Assembly: GCA_016793095.1 (NCBI GenBank)
Contig: JAEUJQ010000060.1
Coordinates: forward strand, 1 to 64,000
Direction: 5' to 3'
Length of the DNA stretch: 64,000 nucleotides
Source of the DNA: Myxococcaceae bacterium
GTDB taxonomy: Bacteria > Myxococcota > Myxococcia > Myxococcales > Myxococcaceae
The notes beneath the pieces were generated by a model. It was not told the origin of the DNA. It did no database searches and saw only the letters and a program-made list of their open reading frames with translations. The translations under genes and the position numbers were made by a program. Numbering within the stretch: the stretch's first letter is position 1; the number at the start of each line of letters is the position of its first letter. Shown here in pieces: positions 38,898-48,001 of the stretch.

Positions 38898-40745
38898 GTG
38901 AGCCGCATCTCGGTCGGACTCGTCCTCGCGCTCTTGTCGTCGCAGGCCCTGGCGCAGACCCCCTGCGAGACGCCACGGATTCGTGACGTCGCGCCGCTGG
39001 CGGCGGCCATTCAGCAGGACAAGGCGATGGCCGCGACCTTCCTCAAGGGGTCTCAGGCCTGCCAGATGGCCCAGAGTGACGCCTGTGATGCCGCGCGGCT
39101 CGAGTGCAACAACCAGCTCGCCTCGACGCTGAAGGCCCAGGTGGGCTTCGACGACGGCGCCTGGCTGCGCGACATGCTGCTCCCCTACGGCGGGCTGACG
39201 TACCCGCCCACGCGCCAGTTCCTGCCCGGCGCCAGCGCCCTCGACACCTCGTGCAACGGCGACGCGAACCAGTTGATGTCGGCCTCCTCGCGGCGATCAG
39301 CGCAGGCCAGCCGCAGGCAGGCCCTGCTCGACGAGTACCCGCGCTACACCCAGTGGGTGCAGGATCAGGCGCGCGCCTGTCGAGATCGGGCCGCCCTCGA
39401 CGATCAGCGTCGGGCCCAGGAGCGCGCCGAGGCCGAGCGCCTCGCCGCCGCCGCGCTCGCCGCCAAGATGACTGAAGAGCAGCGGCAGAAGGCCGAGGCA
39501 GACGCGAAGCGCAAGGCCGAGCAGGAAGCCAAAGCCCGTGCCGACGCCCAGAAGGAGGCCGAGCGCAAGCAGCAGGACGCCCTGGAGCAACAGGCGAAGG
39601 AGCGCAAGTCGGCCGAGGAGCGCGCGAAGGAGGAGCGGGAGAAGGCGGAGGCCCGCGCGAAGGAGGAGCGCGAGAAGGCCGAGGAGCGCGCAAGAGACGA
39701 GAAGGCCGAGGCTGAGCGCAAGGCGAAGGAGGAGAAGGAAGAAGCTGAGCGCAAGGCCGAGAAGGAGCGCGACCGGCAGGAGCGCAAGGCCGAGGAGGAG
39801 CGCGAGCGCGCCGAGAAGGAGAAGCGTGACGCGAAGGAGGAGCGGGAGGCCGCCGAGCGCAAGGCGAAGGAGGAGGCCGAGCGGGCGAAGGCGGAGGCAG
39901 AGCGCAAGGCGCGGGACGCCGAGGAGCTGCGGCTGGTGAAGGCCCGCGAAGATCGCAAGCTGGCCCTGCGGACCCAGAAAGAGAAGCTGACCCAGCAGGC
40001 CGTCGAGGCCGAGCGCCGCGCCGCGGAGATCGCCGCGATGACGTTCACCGCGGATCAGTCACAGCAGGCGGCCCAGCTCAACACCGAGCGGGTGCAGGCG
40101 GTCGAGCGTGCGAAGACGTTGCGGGCGCAGGCCGCCGAGCTCGTCATCGATGACTCGGACGAGCGCGGCCGCGGCTCAGTCGGGCTGCTCGGCGGTGGCG
40201 GCGCGACGAACTGGCCTGGCACCGTCACCGCGGCGCTGGGCGGCGAGCTGCTCTTTCACCTGGGCTTCTGGGGCACCGCGCCGTCCGAGGGCATGGCGTC
40301 GGGCTTCGAGCTGCGCGCGCTCGCCCGCTTCCTCAGCACCATCGGCCCGAACAGCGTCCAGCAGCTCGAGGGCCTCGTCACCGCGCGGTACTTCTTCGGC
40401 CGCTTCGGCGTGGGCGGAGCGATCGAGTTCCGCTGGAACCAGCCTGTCGTCGCCAACATCACCAACGTCAACATCGGCTTCGGGCCGAGCATCGGGTTCG
40501 CGTTCGTCGATCAGCCGCGCACCCGCGTCATGCTCACCGCGTCGTGGTTGCCGCTGACCCAGCAGGGCTTCCAGAACCCGTTCCGCACCGTCGGCAACCT
40601 CGAGGTGGCGCATGAGTTCTTCGTCGCCAACCTCTCTGCCGGCATGCAGACGCAGCCGGTGCCGGTGAGCCCCCAGGCGCCGAACGGTGGGACGATCGTG
40701 GGCTGGTACGTGGGGGCCTTCGCCGGGGTCCGCCTGCGCTGGTGA
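38898..40745 (+). CDS. Exported EK/R-rich coiled-coil protein with C-terminal beta-barrel-like domain
   Basis: A 615-aa protein with a signal peptide ending ALAQ. Residues 20-160 have six Cys. Residues about 165-415 are a continuous run of charged heptads (EERAKEEREKAEARAKEERE and similar), probably one long alpha-helix or coiled coil. Residues 425-615 alternate hydrophobic and polar strands (LGGELLFHLGF, GFELRALARFL, VTARYFFGRFGVGGAIEFRW). They end in the aromatic VRLRW expected for an outer-membrane barrel. The GTG start follows GGAG. A helix of this length could span the periplasm. The family is not recognised. Confidence 0.75.
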   Translation: MSRISVGLVLALLSSQALAQTPCETPRIRDVAPLAAAIQQDKAMAATFLKGSQACQMAQSDACDAARLECNNQLASTLKAQVGFDDGAWLRDMLLPYGGLTYPPTRQFLPGASALDTSCNGDANQLMSASSRRSAQASRRQALLDEYPRYTQWVQDQARACRDRAALDDQRRAQERAEAERLAAAALAAKMTEEQRQKAEADAKRKAEQEAKARADAQKEAERKQQDALEQQAKERKSAEERAKEEREKAEARAKEEREKAEERARDEKAEAERKAKEEKEEAERKAEKERDRQERKAEEERERAEKEKRDAKEEREAAERKAKEEAERAKAEAERKARDAEELRLVKAREDRKLALRTQKEKLTQQAVEAERRAAEIAAMTFTADQSQQAAQLNTERVQAVERAKTLRAQAAELVIDDSDERGRGSVGLLGGGGATNWPGTVTAALGGELLFHLGFWGTAPSEGMASGFELRALARFLSTIGPNSVQQLEGLVTARYFFGRFGVGGAIEFRWNQPVVANITNVNIGFGPSIGFAFVDQPRTRVMLTASWLPLTQQGFQNPFRTVGNLEVAHEFFVANLSAGMQTQPVPVSPQAPNGGTIVGWYVGAFAGVRLRW

Positions 40746-41114
40746 GCGCCTGAACCCGCGCTGAACGCCTCATAGTCAGGCCTCAGCTCGTCTTTTGCGT
40801 CAAGGGGAGGTGGCTTCGGGCTGACCCTCAGCGCGGACGACGAGCGCCCGGAGGGGAACGGCGGGGAACCAGGGGCGAGCGCCTCGCGCGCGGCGCAGCA
40901 GCGGCGACCTGCGACGGCCTCGCGAACGGCCAGACCGACCCAGGGGCTGGTGTCGCTGCCGGCGAGGGGAACTTCTTCGAGGCGGCTCCGCGCGGGTGTT
41001 GGGGCTCCCTGCGACGAGGCGGCAAGCGCCGACGCAGCTACGGACGAGGGAGCTCCGAGGCTGCTCCGCCCGGGGTGTTGCGGCTGCCTGCGTCGAGGCC
41101 AGCGGCGTCCGGGC
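40746..41114. other. Intergenic segment with a duplicated 55-base block
   Basis: No gene is convincing between these convergent genes. It holds an imperfect direct repeat: 40964-41020 and 41046-41099 share GAGG...GGCTCCGC.CGGGTGTTG.GGCT.CCTGCG.CGAGGC with a few changes. Nothing else is evident. Confidence 0.5.
40964..41099. repeat. Imperfect tandem direct repeat (two ~55-base copies)
   Basis: The copies are at 40964-41020 and 41046-41099, separated by 25 bases. The central CGGGTGTTG and the ending CGAGGC are shared by both. Confidence 0.55.
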
Positions 41115-43832
41115 TCAGCCGCCCGGGTTGATGCCCGTGACGATGGTCGTGAGATCGAGCCCGCCGGTGTAGCCATAGCTGACGTACTCGTCGAAGCCGT
41201 ACACGGTCACGCCTGCGCCAGGCAGCGTCATCTGCCCTGGCTGGGGGATCACGAGGATGGTGTGCGTCCCCACCGGCACGGGCACGTTGGCCACCCGGAA
41301 CGCGGTGGAGCCGACGGCGTTGAAGCTCGTCATCGGCACCGCCGTGCCGTTCACCCGCACCTCGAGCACGCGGCTGCCGTCGATCACCAGGCCCAGGTAG
41401 TTGTCTCGCGTGCCCGGGGCGGTCAGCACGGTGTACTGGCTGCGCCACTGCTCGACCGGCGGAAGCAGAACCACCGAGGGGTCTCCCTGAGTCGGGTAGG
41501 CCGTGCCCACCACCGTCGTCGCGTTCTGGCTCGCGAAGATCTGGGCCACCTGGACCGGCTGATCGGCGGTGATGGTGAAGCTGGTCTTCGAGCGGAACTC
41601 GACGAAGGCGCCGCCTGCGAGCCTGCAGTTGTTCGCCGACAGCGAGCCCGAGAGGCACCGGTTCGGCGAGAGCACGTCGCCGGCCGCGGGCGGCGGCGTC
41701 AGGGTGACCGCGGTGCCGTTCGCGCACGCCGGGTTGCTGGTGGGGCAGCCGGCCACGATCTTGTAGTAGTCGGGCCCCGCGTTGCTCGCCGGCGCGAACA
41801 TGTTGTTCGACAACCGCAGCGGCGCGGTGCGCGTGGCCACGAAGTTGCGGCCCCAGGTCACGAAGGGGAAGAGCTGCTCCTCGACGTGATCGCACGCGGT
41901 GTCCAGGTGCCCGCGGGTGGTGCAGGCCGAGCCGCCGAACACGGCGATCGGCTTGTCGGCGGTGACGATGGTGCCTGTCAGATCGTTGTCCACCCGGCAG
42001 TGCTGGTTGCAGCAGGGGGGCGTGAAGAGGGTGCCGCAGGTGCCCTGGTTGTTCGAGCAACAGCAGGGCGGCTGAAAGAGACCGCCGCAGGTGCCGGGGG
42101 GCACGACGCAGGCCTGGCCGCTGATGCGGGTGGGGAGGAAGGGGTTGAGGCCGCACTCGAGGTTGATCGACGACGGCGTCGGGGAGGGGTTGTCGCTGGC
42201 GATCTGCAGGACGTCGTAGGTGTTGATGGTGAAGTCCTGCTGGGCGCCCCGGTTGAGGGCCACCACTCCCGGGCCGGCCCGCGTCCTCGCGCTCGCCCGC
42301 ACCGTCACGCGCGTGTTGTCCTGAGTGCCGACGATGGTGAGCATGGCGTTGAACGCGATGCTGGCGGCGCCGTTCGGATCGTTGCTGCCGGCGCGGTTCA
42401 TCACGTGCTCCGGCGTCAGCCCGACGTAGCTGAGCCCGAGGATGTGCGCGGGCAGCAGGAGCGAGGCGTCGTTGCTGTAGGCGAAGTGCCGACAGACGTT
42501 GCTCATGCACACCGGGTTCGCCGACTCGGGCACGGCGTTCTCGCACGTCGTCACCGAGGTGCACGCGCCGGTGTCGCGGAAGGCCGCCAGCGGGTTGAAC
42601 TGGTACACGGTGATCGGCCGCGTCGAGGTGATGCGGTAGCCGTAGCGCCGCAGTCCGCTCTGGGAGCTCGAGCCGACCCCGTTCGTCGACGTGGGGTGAT
42701 CACCGACCGACTGCCACGGCACGCGGATCACCGCGAGGCCACGGGTCATCGGATCCAGCCGACCGGGCACGGGCACCGACTTCACCATCTGGGTGGCGTT
42801 GTTGAAGAACCGCGAGACCGTCACCGTGGTCGCCAGCGTCGAGCGGTTCGTCACCACGAACGCGAACTCGGAGTCGTTGTTGAGCGCCCCCTGGCCCGTC
42901 AGCACGTTGCCCTTGAAGACCGCCGCCACCACCGGGTTGTCCATCACCGCGGTCCAGTACTCGCAGCCGAAGTAGCTCTTCTGGCGCACGGCATCTCCGC
43001 ACTCATCCACGCACGCGCCGTTCTGGCACTCCGCAGTCGGCCCGAGGCCCGGCACGGTGGTGCAGGTGACGTTGTCCCACCGGCCGGTGGCGTTGCAGGT
43101 CTGCTGCACGGCGGAGCTCATGCACTGGGTCGACCCGGGGATGCAGGTCGGCGGGACGCAGGCCGACTGGGCGGCGGTGCCCATGCACTGCTGGGTGATG
43201 CAGGTGCCGTCGAAGTTGTCGCCGACGTTCACCCAGGTGGTGGACAGGTTGAGCTGCGTGCGGCGCTGGCACTCCTGCACCGCCCTCCCGTCAGGGGAAC
43301 ACCGGCGCTCGCCAGCAGTGCACTCGCGGCACTCGCCCATGGTGCAGGTGGCCATGCCCGCGCACGTCACCGTGCGGAAGCCCGAGCCGTCCGTCTCGCA
43401 GACCTCGAGCTGGTTGGGCGCCGCAGCGCACTTCGTGGCGTTCGGGCGGCAGGTGAGGCAGCGCTCGTTCGAGCAGAACCCGTCAGGCTGCGGGCACGTC
43501 ACCTCGCTGGTGAAGCGGCCATCGGCGCCGCACAGCTCGACGGCGCTCCCGTTCACGCTGCAGCGCCGGGCGCCCTCGGTGCACGGCACGAAGACCGACG
43601 CGTCGGGCTGGGGTGGCTTCGGCTCGCACGTGCCCGCCAGCAGGTTGCAGCGCTGGCCGCTCCCGCAGTCGCCGTCGCGCTGGCAGACGAACCGGCACAT
43701 GCCGTTGACGAGCTTCTCGTTCGCTTCGCAGACCGGCCCCGCGTCGATGGGAGGCGGGGTGATCCGCGTGCGATCGGGGCAGCCGGTGACGCCCACGAGG
43801 AGGAGGCAGAGAAGAGGGAAGGAACCGCGCAT
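41115..43832 (-). CDS. IgGFc-binding-domain surface lipoprotein
   Basis: A 905-aa lipoprotein. The signal is MRGSFPLLCLLLVGVTGC. Residues 30-270 contain many Cys pairs in small repeats (CRFVCQRDGDCGSGQRC, CTAGERRC, CNATGRWDNVTC). From about 275 to the end runs the IgGFc-binding N-terminal domain: GCEYWTAVMDN, FAFVVTNRSTLATTVTV, ITSTRPITVYQFNPL, DASLLLPAHILG, LFPFVTWGRNFVATR and YVSYGYTGGLD. An inserted Cys-rich loop (PPCCCSNNQGTC, PPCCNQHC) is unusual. The family is widespread in Myxococcota; it probably mediates adhesion or contacts, since these bacteria have no natural IgG target. It follows aglZ on the same strand after 77 bases. Confidence 0.87.
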   Translation of the reverse strand: MRGSFPLLCLLLVGVTGCPDRTRITPPPIDAGPVCEANEKLVNGMCRFVCQRDGDCGSGQRCNLLAGTCEPKPPQPDASVFVPCTEGARRCSVNGSAVELCGADGRFTSEVTCPQPDGFCSNERCLTCRPNATKCAAAPNQLEVCETDGSGFRTVTCAGMATCTMGECRECTAGERRCSPDGRAVQECQRRTQLNLSTTWVNVGDNFDGTCITQQCMGTAAQSACVPPTCIPGSTQCMSSAVQQTCNATGRWDNVTCTTVPGLGPTAECQNGACVDECGDAVRQKSYFGCEYWTAVMDNPVVAAVFKGNVLTGQGALNNDSEFAFVVTNRSTLATTVTVSRFFNNATQMVKSVPVPGRLDPMTRGLAVIRVPWQSVGDHPTSTNGVGSSSQSGLRRYGYRITSTRPITVYQFNPLAAFRDTGACTSVTTCENAVPESANPVCMSNVCRHFAYSNDASLLLPAHILGLSYVGLTPEHVMNRAGSNDPNGAASIAFNAMLTIVGTQDNTRVTVRASARTRAGPGVVALNRGAQQDFTINTYDVLQIASDNPSPTPSSINLECGLNPFLPTRISGQACVVPPGTCGGLFQPPCCCSNNQGTCGTLFTPPCCNQHCRVDNDLTGTIVTADKPIAVFGGSACTTRGHLDTACDHVEEQLFPFVTWGRNFVATRTAPLRLSNNMFAPASNAGPDYYKIVAGCPTSNPACANGTAVTLTPPPAAGDVLSPNRCLSGSLSANNCRLAGGAFVEFRSKTSFTITADQPVQVAQIFASQNATTVVGTAYPTQGDPSVVLLPPVEQWRSQYTVLTAPGTRDNYLGLVIDGSRVLEVRVNGTAVPMTSFNAVGSTAFRVANVPVPVGTHTILVIPQPGQMTLPGAGVTVYGFDEYVSYGYTGGLDLTTIVTGINPGG

Positions 43833-43909
43833 GCGATGGACGCTCCCGAAAGGACGTGCCCGAACCGCCCGGGCGGGGCGTCGTCCTACCTCAGCTCACA
43901 GGCTTTGGG

Positions 43910-46900
43910 CTACTCGCCCAGCTTGTCGATGATGCTGGTGAAGTCGGCGTCGTCGTCCTTGGCGGCGGGCAGCTGGCCCACCACCGTGCGGTCCTCGGTC
44001 TGCGCCGGGCGCTTCGGGGCCTGGGCGGTGATCGACACCGCCGGCCGCGCGGGCTGGGTGGCGGGCCTGGCCGGAGCCGGCTTCCCGGCGGCGGCAACGG
44101 CGGGCCGGGTGGCGGCGTCGGGAATGGTGTTGACCTTGGTGGCCTCCTCGAACTCCTCGCCGAGCTGAGACAGCGACGCCGCGGCCGAGCGCTGGGCGTT
44201 CGGGACGGTGGTGTGAGGCACCCCAGCCGGGGGCGCCGGGCGCGCGGCGGCCGGAGCCGAGCTGGCCGCCCCACCCGCGGGCTTGTTCTTGTACCGGGCG
44301 AGCTCGAGCTCGACGACCTTGAGCTGCTTCGACTTCTCCTGCACCGCCTCCTGCAGGCGCTTGACCTCCTGGGCCTTGAGCTGCTCGCGGCGCTCGAGCT
44401 CTGCCTTGTGCTTGGTGTTGTTGTCCTCGAGGGCCTTGTGCTGGGCGCCCTCGAGCGTCTTCTTCTCGGCGATCGAGGCCTGCAGCTTGGCGGCGGCGTC
44501 GTTGGCCTTCTGCTCGGCGGCGGTGATCTTCGCCTGCAGCTCCTTCTCGGCGCGGGTGCGGGCGGCGTTGGCGCCCTCCATGGCCTGCTCGAGCTCCGAG
44601 ACGCGGCGCTGGCGGGTGGCGAGCTGGTGCTGGGCCTCCTTGAGGCGCGTCTCCATCTCGCCGAGCTTCGTCTGCAGCTCCTGCTGCACCTGGGCGATGC
44701 GCGCCTCGGCCCGCTGGAGCTTCTGGCCGGCCTCGTCGAGCGCCTTCTTCCCGCTGGCCTTCTCCTGGTTGAGCGCGTTGCCAGCCTCCTGCAGCCGCGC
44801 GTTCGCCTGCTGGAGCTGCTGGGTGAGCTGCGCCTTCACCTGGTCGCGCTCGGCGACCGCGTGCTGCTGGGCCTCGGTGAGCTTCTCGAGGGCGCCGCTC
44901 TTCTCGACGAGCTCCTTCTTCGCCGCGTCGAGCTCGGCGGCCAGCGCGGCCTTCGAGTGGGCGAGCTCGTCGGTCTTCTTCTTCGACTCGTCGAACAGCG
45001 ACTTGAGCTTGAGCTCGAGCTGCTTCGAGAGCTCGGTCTTGGCGGTGACCTCGCGGGTGAGGGCGTCGACCTGGCGCACCTTCTCCTGCTGCTGGGTGGA
45101 GAGCTTGCGCAGGGTGTCGGCGAGCTCCTTCGACTTGGTCGCGACGTCGTTCTGGAGCAGCTCCTCGCGCCGCTGCGACTCCTCCGAGAGGGTGGCGATG
45201 CGATCTTCGAGGTTGGCGCGGGTGTCTTCGGCGTGCGCCAGCTTGGCGTTGAGCTGGGTGAGATCCGAGACGCGGGCGCCGAGCTCCTGCTTGGTGGCGG
45301 CGAGCTGCTCGGTGAGATCCTGGGCCTGCTCGCGGGTCTGCGCGAGGTCGGCCTCGAGCGTGGTGATGCGCTCCTCGTAGTGCTTCTGCGTGTCCGCGTG
45401 CGCGCGCTTCTCGATGTCGAGGGACTTCGAGGTGTCGTCGAGGTTGGCGCGGGTGGCGGCGAGATCGACCTGGGTCGCCTCGAGCTTGCCCGCCAGATCG
45501 TCGCGCTGGGCGGTGAGCGTGCCGATCGTCTCGGTCGTCTCCTTGTCGAGCTGGGCGTGCGCGGCCGCCTCGGCCTCGTAGTTGCCTTGCGCCTCCGAGA
45601 GGGCGGTCTTGAGCTGGCCGATCTCGCCCGACAGCGTCTCCTCGAGCTGAGCCTTGGCGGCCTCGGTCTGGCGGAACAGGCCGGTGACGCGCTGGATCTC
45701 GTTGCGCGCGGCCACCACCTCGGCGGTCCGTTCGTCGCGCTCCTTGCGGGTGGAGTCGAGATCGAGCTGGGTGCGCTCGAGGGTGCCGGCGGTCTCTTCC
45801 TGCTCGCCCGTCTTCGCCTCGAGGGCGGCCTGGGTCTGGTTGAGCGTGTCCTGGGTCTGCAGGAGCGCGCGCTGCGTCTCGTCGAGGGTGGTGCTGAGGC
45901 GGGCAATGTTCTCGTCGCGCTCGGCGACGGCGGCCTGCAGCCCCTGGATCTCGGTGCCGCGCGCGTCGAGCGTCTGCTTGAGCGCGGCGATCTCGCCGTC
46001 CCGGTCGGCGATCGTCTGCTGCGCGTGTGAGAACCTGCCCTCGAGATCCTGAATGCGGCCGTCGCGATCGGCGACGTCGGCGTTGAGGCCGTCGATGGTG
46101 CTCTGCCGCTGCTCGAGCGTCTGGTTGAGCTCGGCGATGGTGGCGGTGTTCGCCTGGATGACGCCCTGGGCCTCCTGCAGCTGGCCGCCGACGTCTCCCA
46201 GCTCGCCCTGCAGCTCGGCTTCGCGGTCGGCCAGGGCCTGCTTGGCCGCCTCGACCTCGCCCTCGAGCTCGCCGATCTTCTCGAGCTTCTCCTGGATCTG
46301 CGACTGGAGCTCGGCCTCCTGGCGATCCTTGCGCTCGACCGTGTCGGCCAGCTCTTGCTCGAGGTGTTGAACGCGGCCGTCGCGTTCGCCGATCTTCTCG
46401 TTGAGGCTCTGCTCGGACTCGGCCCTGGCCTGCTCGAGCGCCTCGAGGTTGCCCTTGAGCCCCGCGACCTCACCCTCGAGCTCGCCGATCTTCTCGGCGG
46501 CGCGGGCCCTCGCTTCAGACAGCTCTCCCTCGAGCCGCGCGACCTCGGCCTCGCCGCGATCGCCGCGCTCCGTGGCCAGGCGCAGGTTGCTCTCGAGCTG
46601 CTGCACGGTGCCGTCGCGCTCGGCCTGGTTCTTGTCGATCGTCTCCTGCAGCGCCTTCCCGATGCCCTCGTACTCGGCGTACTTCGCGTCGCGGTCGGTG
46701 AGCGTGTCCTGGTGCGTCTTGCCGAGGTTCTCGAGGTCGGCCTTGAGCTGCGTGATCTCCTCGCCGCGGGTGGCGACGGTGCCCTGCAGCTCCTTCTCCT
46801 TCACCTCGAACTCGAGGGTGGCGAGCTGGTAGTCCTTCTCGAGGGCCTCGTAGTCCTTCCGCTGCTGCTCGAGCTCGCCGTTCTTCCGGTTCAGCTCCTC

Positions 46901-47926
46901 TTCGCGGGTGTTGAGCTCCTTGCGGAGGCCGTTGATGTCCTTCTCCTTGGCGGAGACGACCTCGATGACCTCCTTCTCTCCGATGAACTTCTGCAGCAGC
47001 AGATCCTCGACCTGTCGGCCGTGCTCGCGCTCCTTCTCGACGAGCGTGTTCTGCGCCTCGTTCAGGCGACGGGTGAAGTCGTCGACCTGCATCTTGAGGC
47101 CCTGGATCTCGACGTCCTTCTCCTGGATCCGATCCTCGACCGAGAGCAGCTCGCGCTCGCGCACGGTCCAGATCTCGGACAGGCGGGCGATCTGAGCCTC
47201 GCGCGTCTTCAGCTCGTCGCGCAGGATCTGGATCTTGGCCTCGGGCGTGCCGAGCATGTCGCGGCGGGGCGCGCTGCGCCGCAGCTCTCGCGACTCGGCG
47301 AGGAGCTCGGCCTTTCGGTCGGCGATCGACTGGAAGGCGCGATCGAGGAAGGCGCGATCTTCGTCGGTGAGCTGCGAGCGGCGCTCACGGCGGGGCAGCC
47401 TGGGCGGACCGCCAGCGGCTGTCTTGAGTGGCGGCGGGCCACCCACTGCGGGGATCTCGACGGTGGGCCCTGCGCCGGTGAGCGCGTTGTCCATCGCCGC
47501 GTCTTCTTCTTCCGAGGTCGTCGAGGGGTTGTTCTGCGCGGTCGAGGGCTGGCCCGGGGGCGCGATGGTGGTGCTCAGCCGCGTCAGCTCGCTCATCTCG
47601 AAGGGGATCGCGAGGTAGCCGTGGGCTGCGTTTGGAGACGCCGCGTGCTGCTGGAGCGCCTCCACCGGCGACTCGCTCGACAGCAGGATCACCGGCAGGT
47701 TCTGACCGAACTTGCCCTTCCGAATGGCTCCGCAGACGACGAAGCCGCTCTGGTCGGGCAGCTCGGCGCGAAGCACCACCAGATCCGGTCGGCGCTTCTC
47801 CAGCTCGCGGGTGGCTTCCGACGCGCTGGTCGCCAGGCTGGTCTGGTAGCCGGCGTCCTTCAGCACCGACGCCATGGTCAGGGCGAAGTCGTTCTGGCTT
47901 TCGACGATGAGAACTCGGCGCTCCAT
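43910..47926 (-). CDS. aglZ: AglZ-like protein: pseudo-receiver with very long coiled coil
   Basis: A 1338-aa cytosolic protein. Residues 1-125 have a receiver fold (VLIVESQNDFALTMASVLKD) but a degenerate pocket: Arg53 replaces the phospho-acceptor Asp (VVLRAELP), Glu9-Ser10 replace the acidic pair, and Ile107 replaces the conserved Lys (YLAIPF). A Pro-rich spacer is followed by about 1000 residues of coiled coil (from about 185), and the last 100 residues are Pro/Ala-rich. This is the architecture and size of Myxococcus AglZ, which links the Frz/MglA polarity system to the Agl-Glt gliding machinery; FrzS is much shorter. Assignment is by architecture. Confidence 0.8.
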   Translation of the reverse strand: MERRVLIVESQNDFALTMASVLKDAGYQTSLATSASEATRELEKRRPDLVVLRAELPDQSGFVVCGAIRKGKFGQNLPVILLSSESPVEALQQHAASPNAAHGYLAIPFEMSELTRLSTTIAPPGQPSTAQNNPSTTSEEEDAAMDNALTGAGPTVEIPAVGGPPPLKTAAGGPPRLPRRERRSQLTDEDRAFLDRAFQSIADRKAELLAESRELRRSAPRRDMLGTPEAKIQILRDELKTREAQIARLSEIWTVRERELLSVEDRIQEKDVEIQGLKMQVDDFTRRLNEAQNTLVEKEREHGRQVEDLLLQKFIGEKEVIEVVSAKEKDINGLRKELNTREEELNRKNGELEQQRKDYEALEKDYQLATLEFEVKEKELQGTVATRGEEITQLKADLENLGKTHQDTLTDRDAKYAEYEGIGKALQETIDKNQAERDGTVQQLESNLRLATERGDRGEAEVARLEGELSEARARAAEKIGELEGEVAGLKGNLEALEQARAESEQSLNEKIGERDGRVQHLEQELADTVERKDRQEAELQSQIQEKLEKIGELEGEVEAAKQALADREAELQGELGDVGGQLQEAQGVIQANTATIAELNQTLEQRQSTIDGLNADVADRDGRIQDLEGRFSHAQQTIADRDGEIAALKQTLDARGTEIQGLQAAVAERDENIARLSTTLDETQRALLQTQDTLNQTQAALEAKTGEQEETAGTLERTQLDLDSTRKERDERTAEVVAARNEIQRVTGLFRQTEAAKAQLEETLSGEIGQLKTALSEAQGNYEAEAAAHAQLDKETTETIGTLTAQRDDLAGKLEATQVDLAATRANLDDTSKSLDIEKRAHADTQKHYEERITTLEADLAQTREQAQDLTEQLAATKQELGARVSDLTQLNAKLAHAEDTRANLEDRIATLSEESQRREELLQNDVATKSKELADTLRKLSTQQQEKVRQVDALTREVTAKTELSKQLELKLKSLFDESKKKTDELAHSKAALAAELDAAKKELVEKSGALEKLTEAQQHAVAERDQVKAQLTQQLQQANARLQEAGNALNQEKASGKKALDEAGQKLQRAEARIAQVQQELQTKLGEMETRLKEAQHQLATRQRRVSELEQAMEGANAARTRAEKELQAKITAAEQKANDAAAKLQASIAEKKTLEGAQHKALEDNNTKHKAELERREQLKAQEVKRLQEAVQEKSKQLKVVELELARYKNKPAGGAASSAPAAARPAPPAGVPHTTVPNAQRSAAASLSQLGEEFEEATKVNTIPDAATRPAVAAAGKPAPARPATQPARPAVSITAQAPKRPAQTEDRTVVGQLPAAKDDDADFTSIIDKLGE

Positions 47927-48001
47927 GAGGCCCTTTTTCTTCAGAGGAAACGAACGCGGCGGGTCAGTCTGCTACGGCGACCCGGCCCGGTAAACCTGCA
48001 T

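Noticed and set aside
40950-44168. 1072-aa plus-strand ORF
   Set aside because: Antisense to the IgGFc-binding lipoprotein and the end of aglZ; His/Arg/Gly-rich with no recognisable domain.
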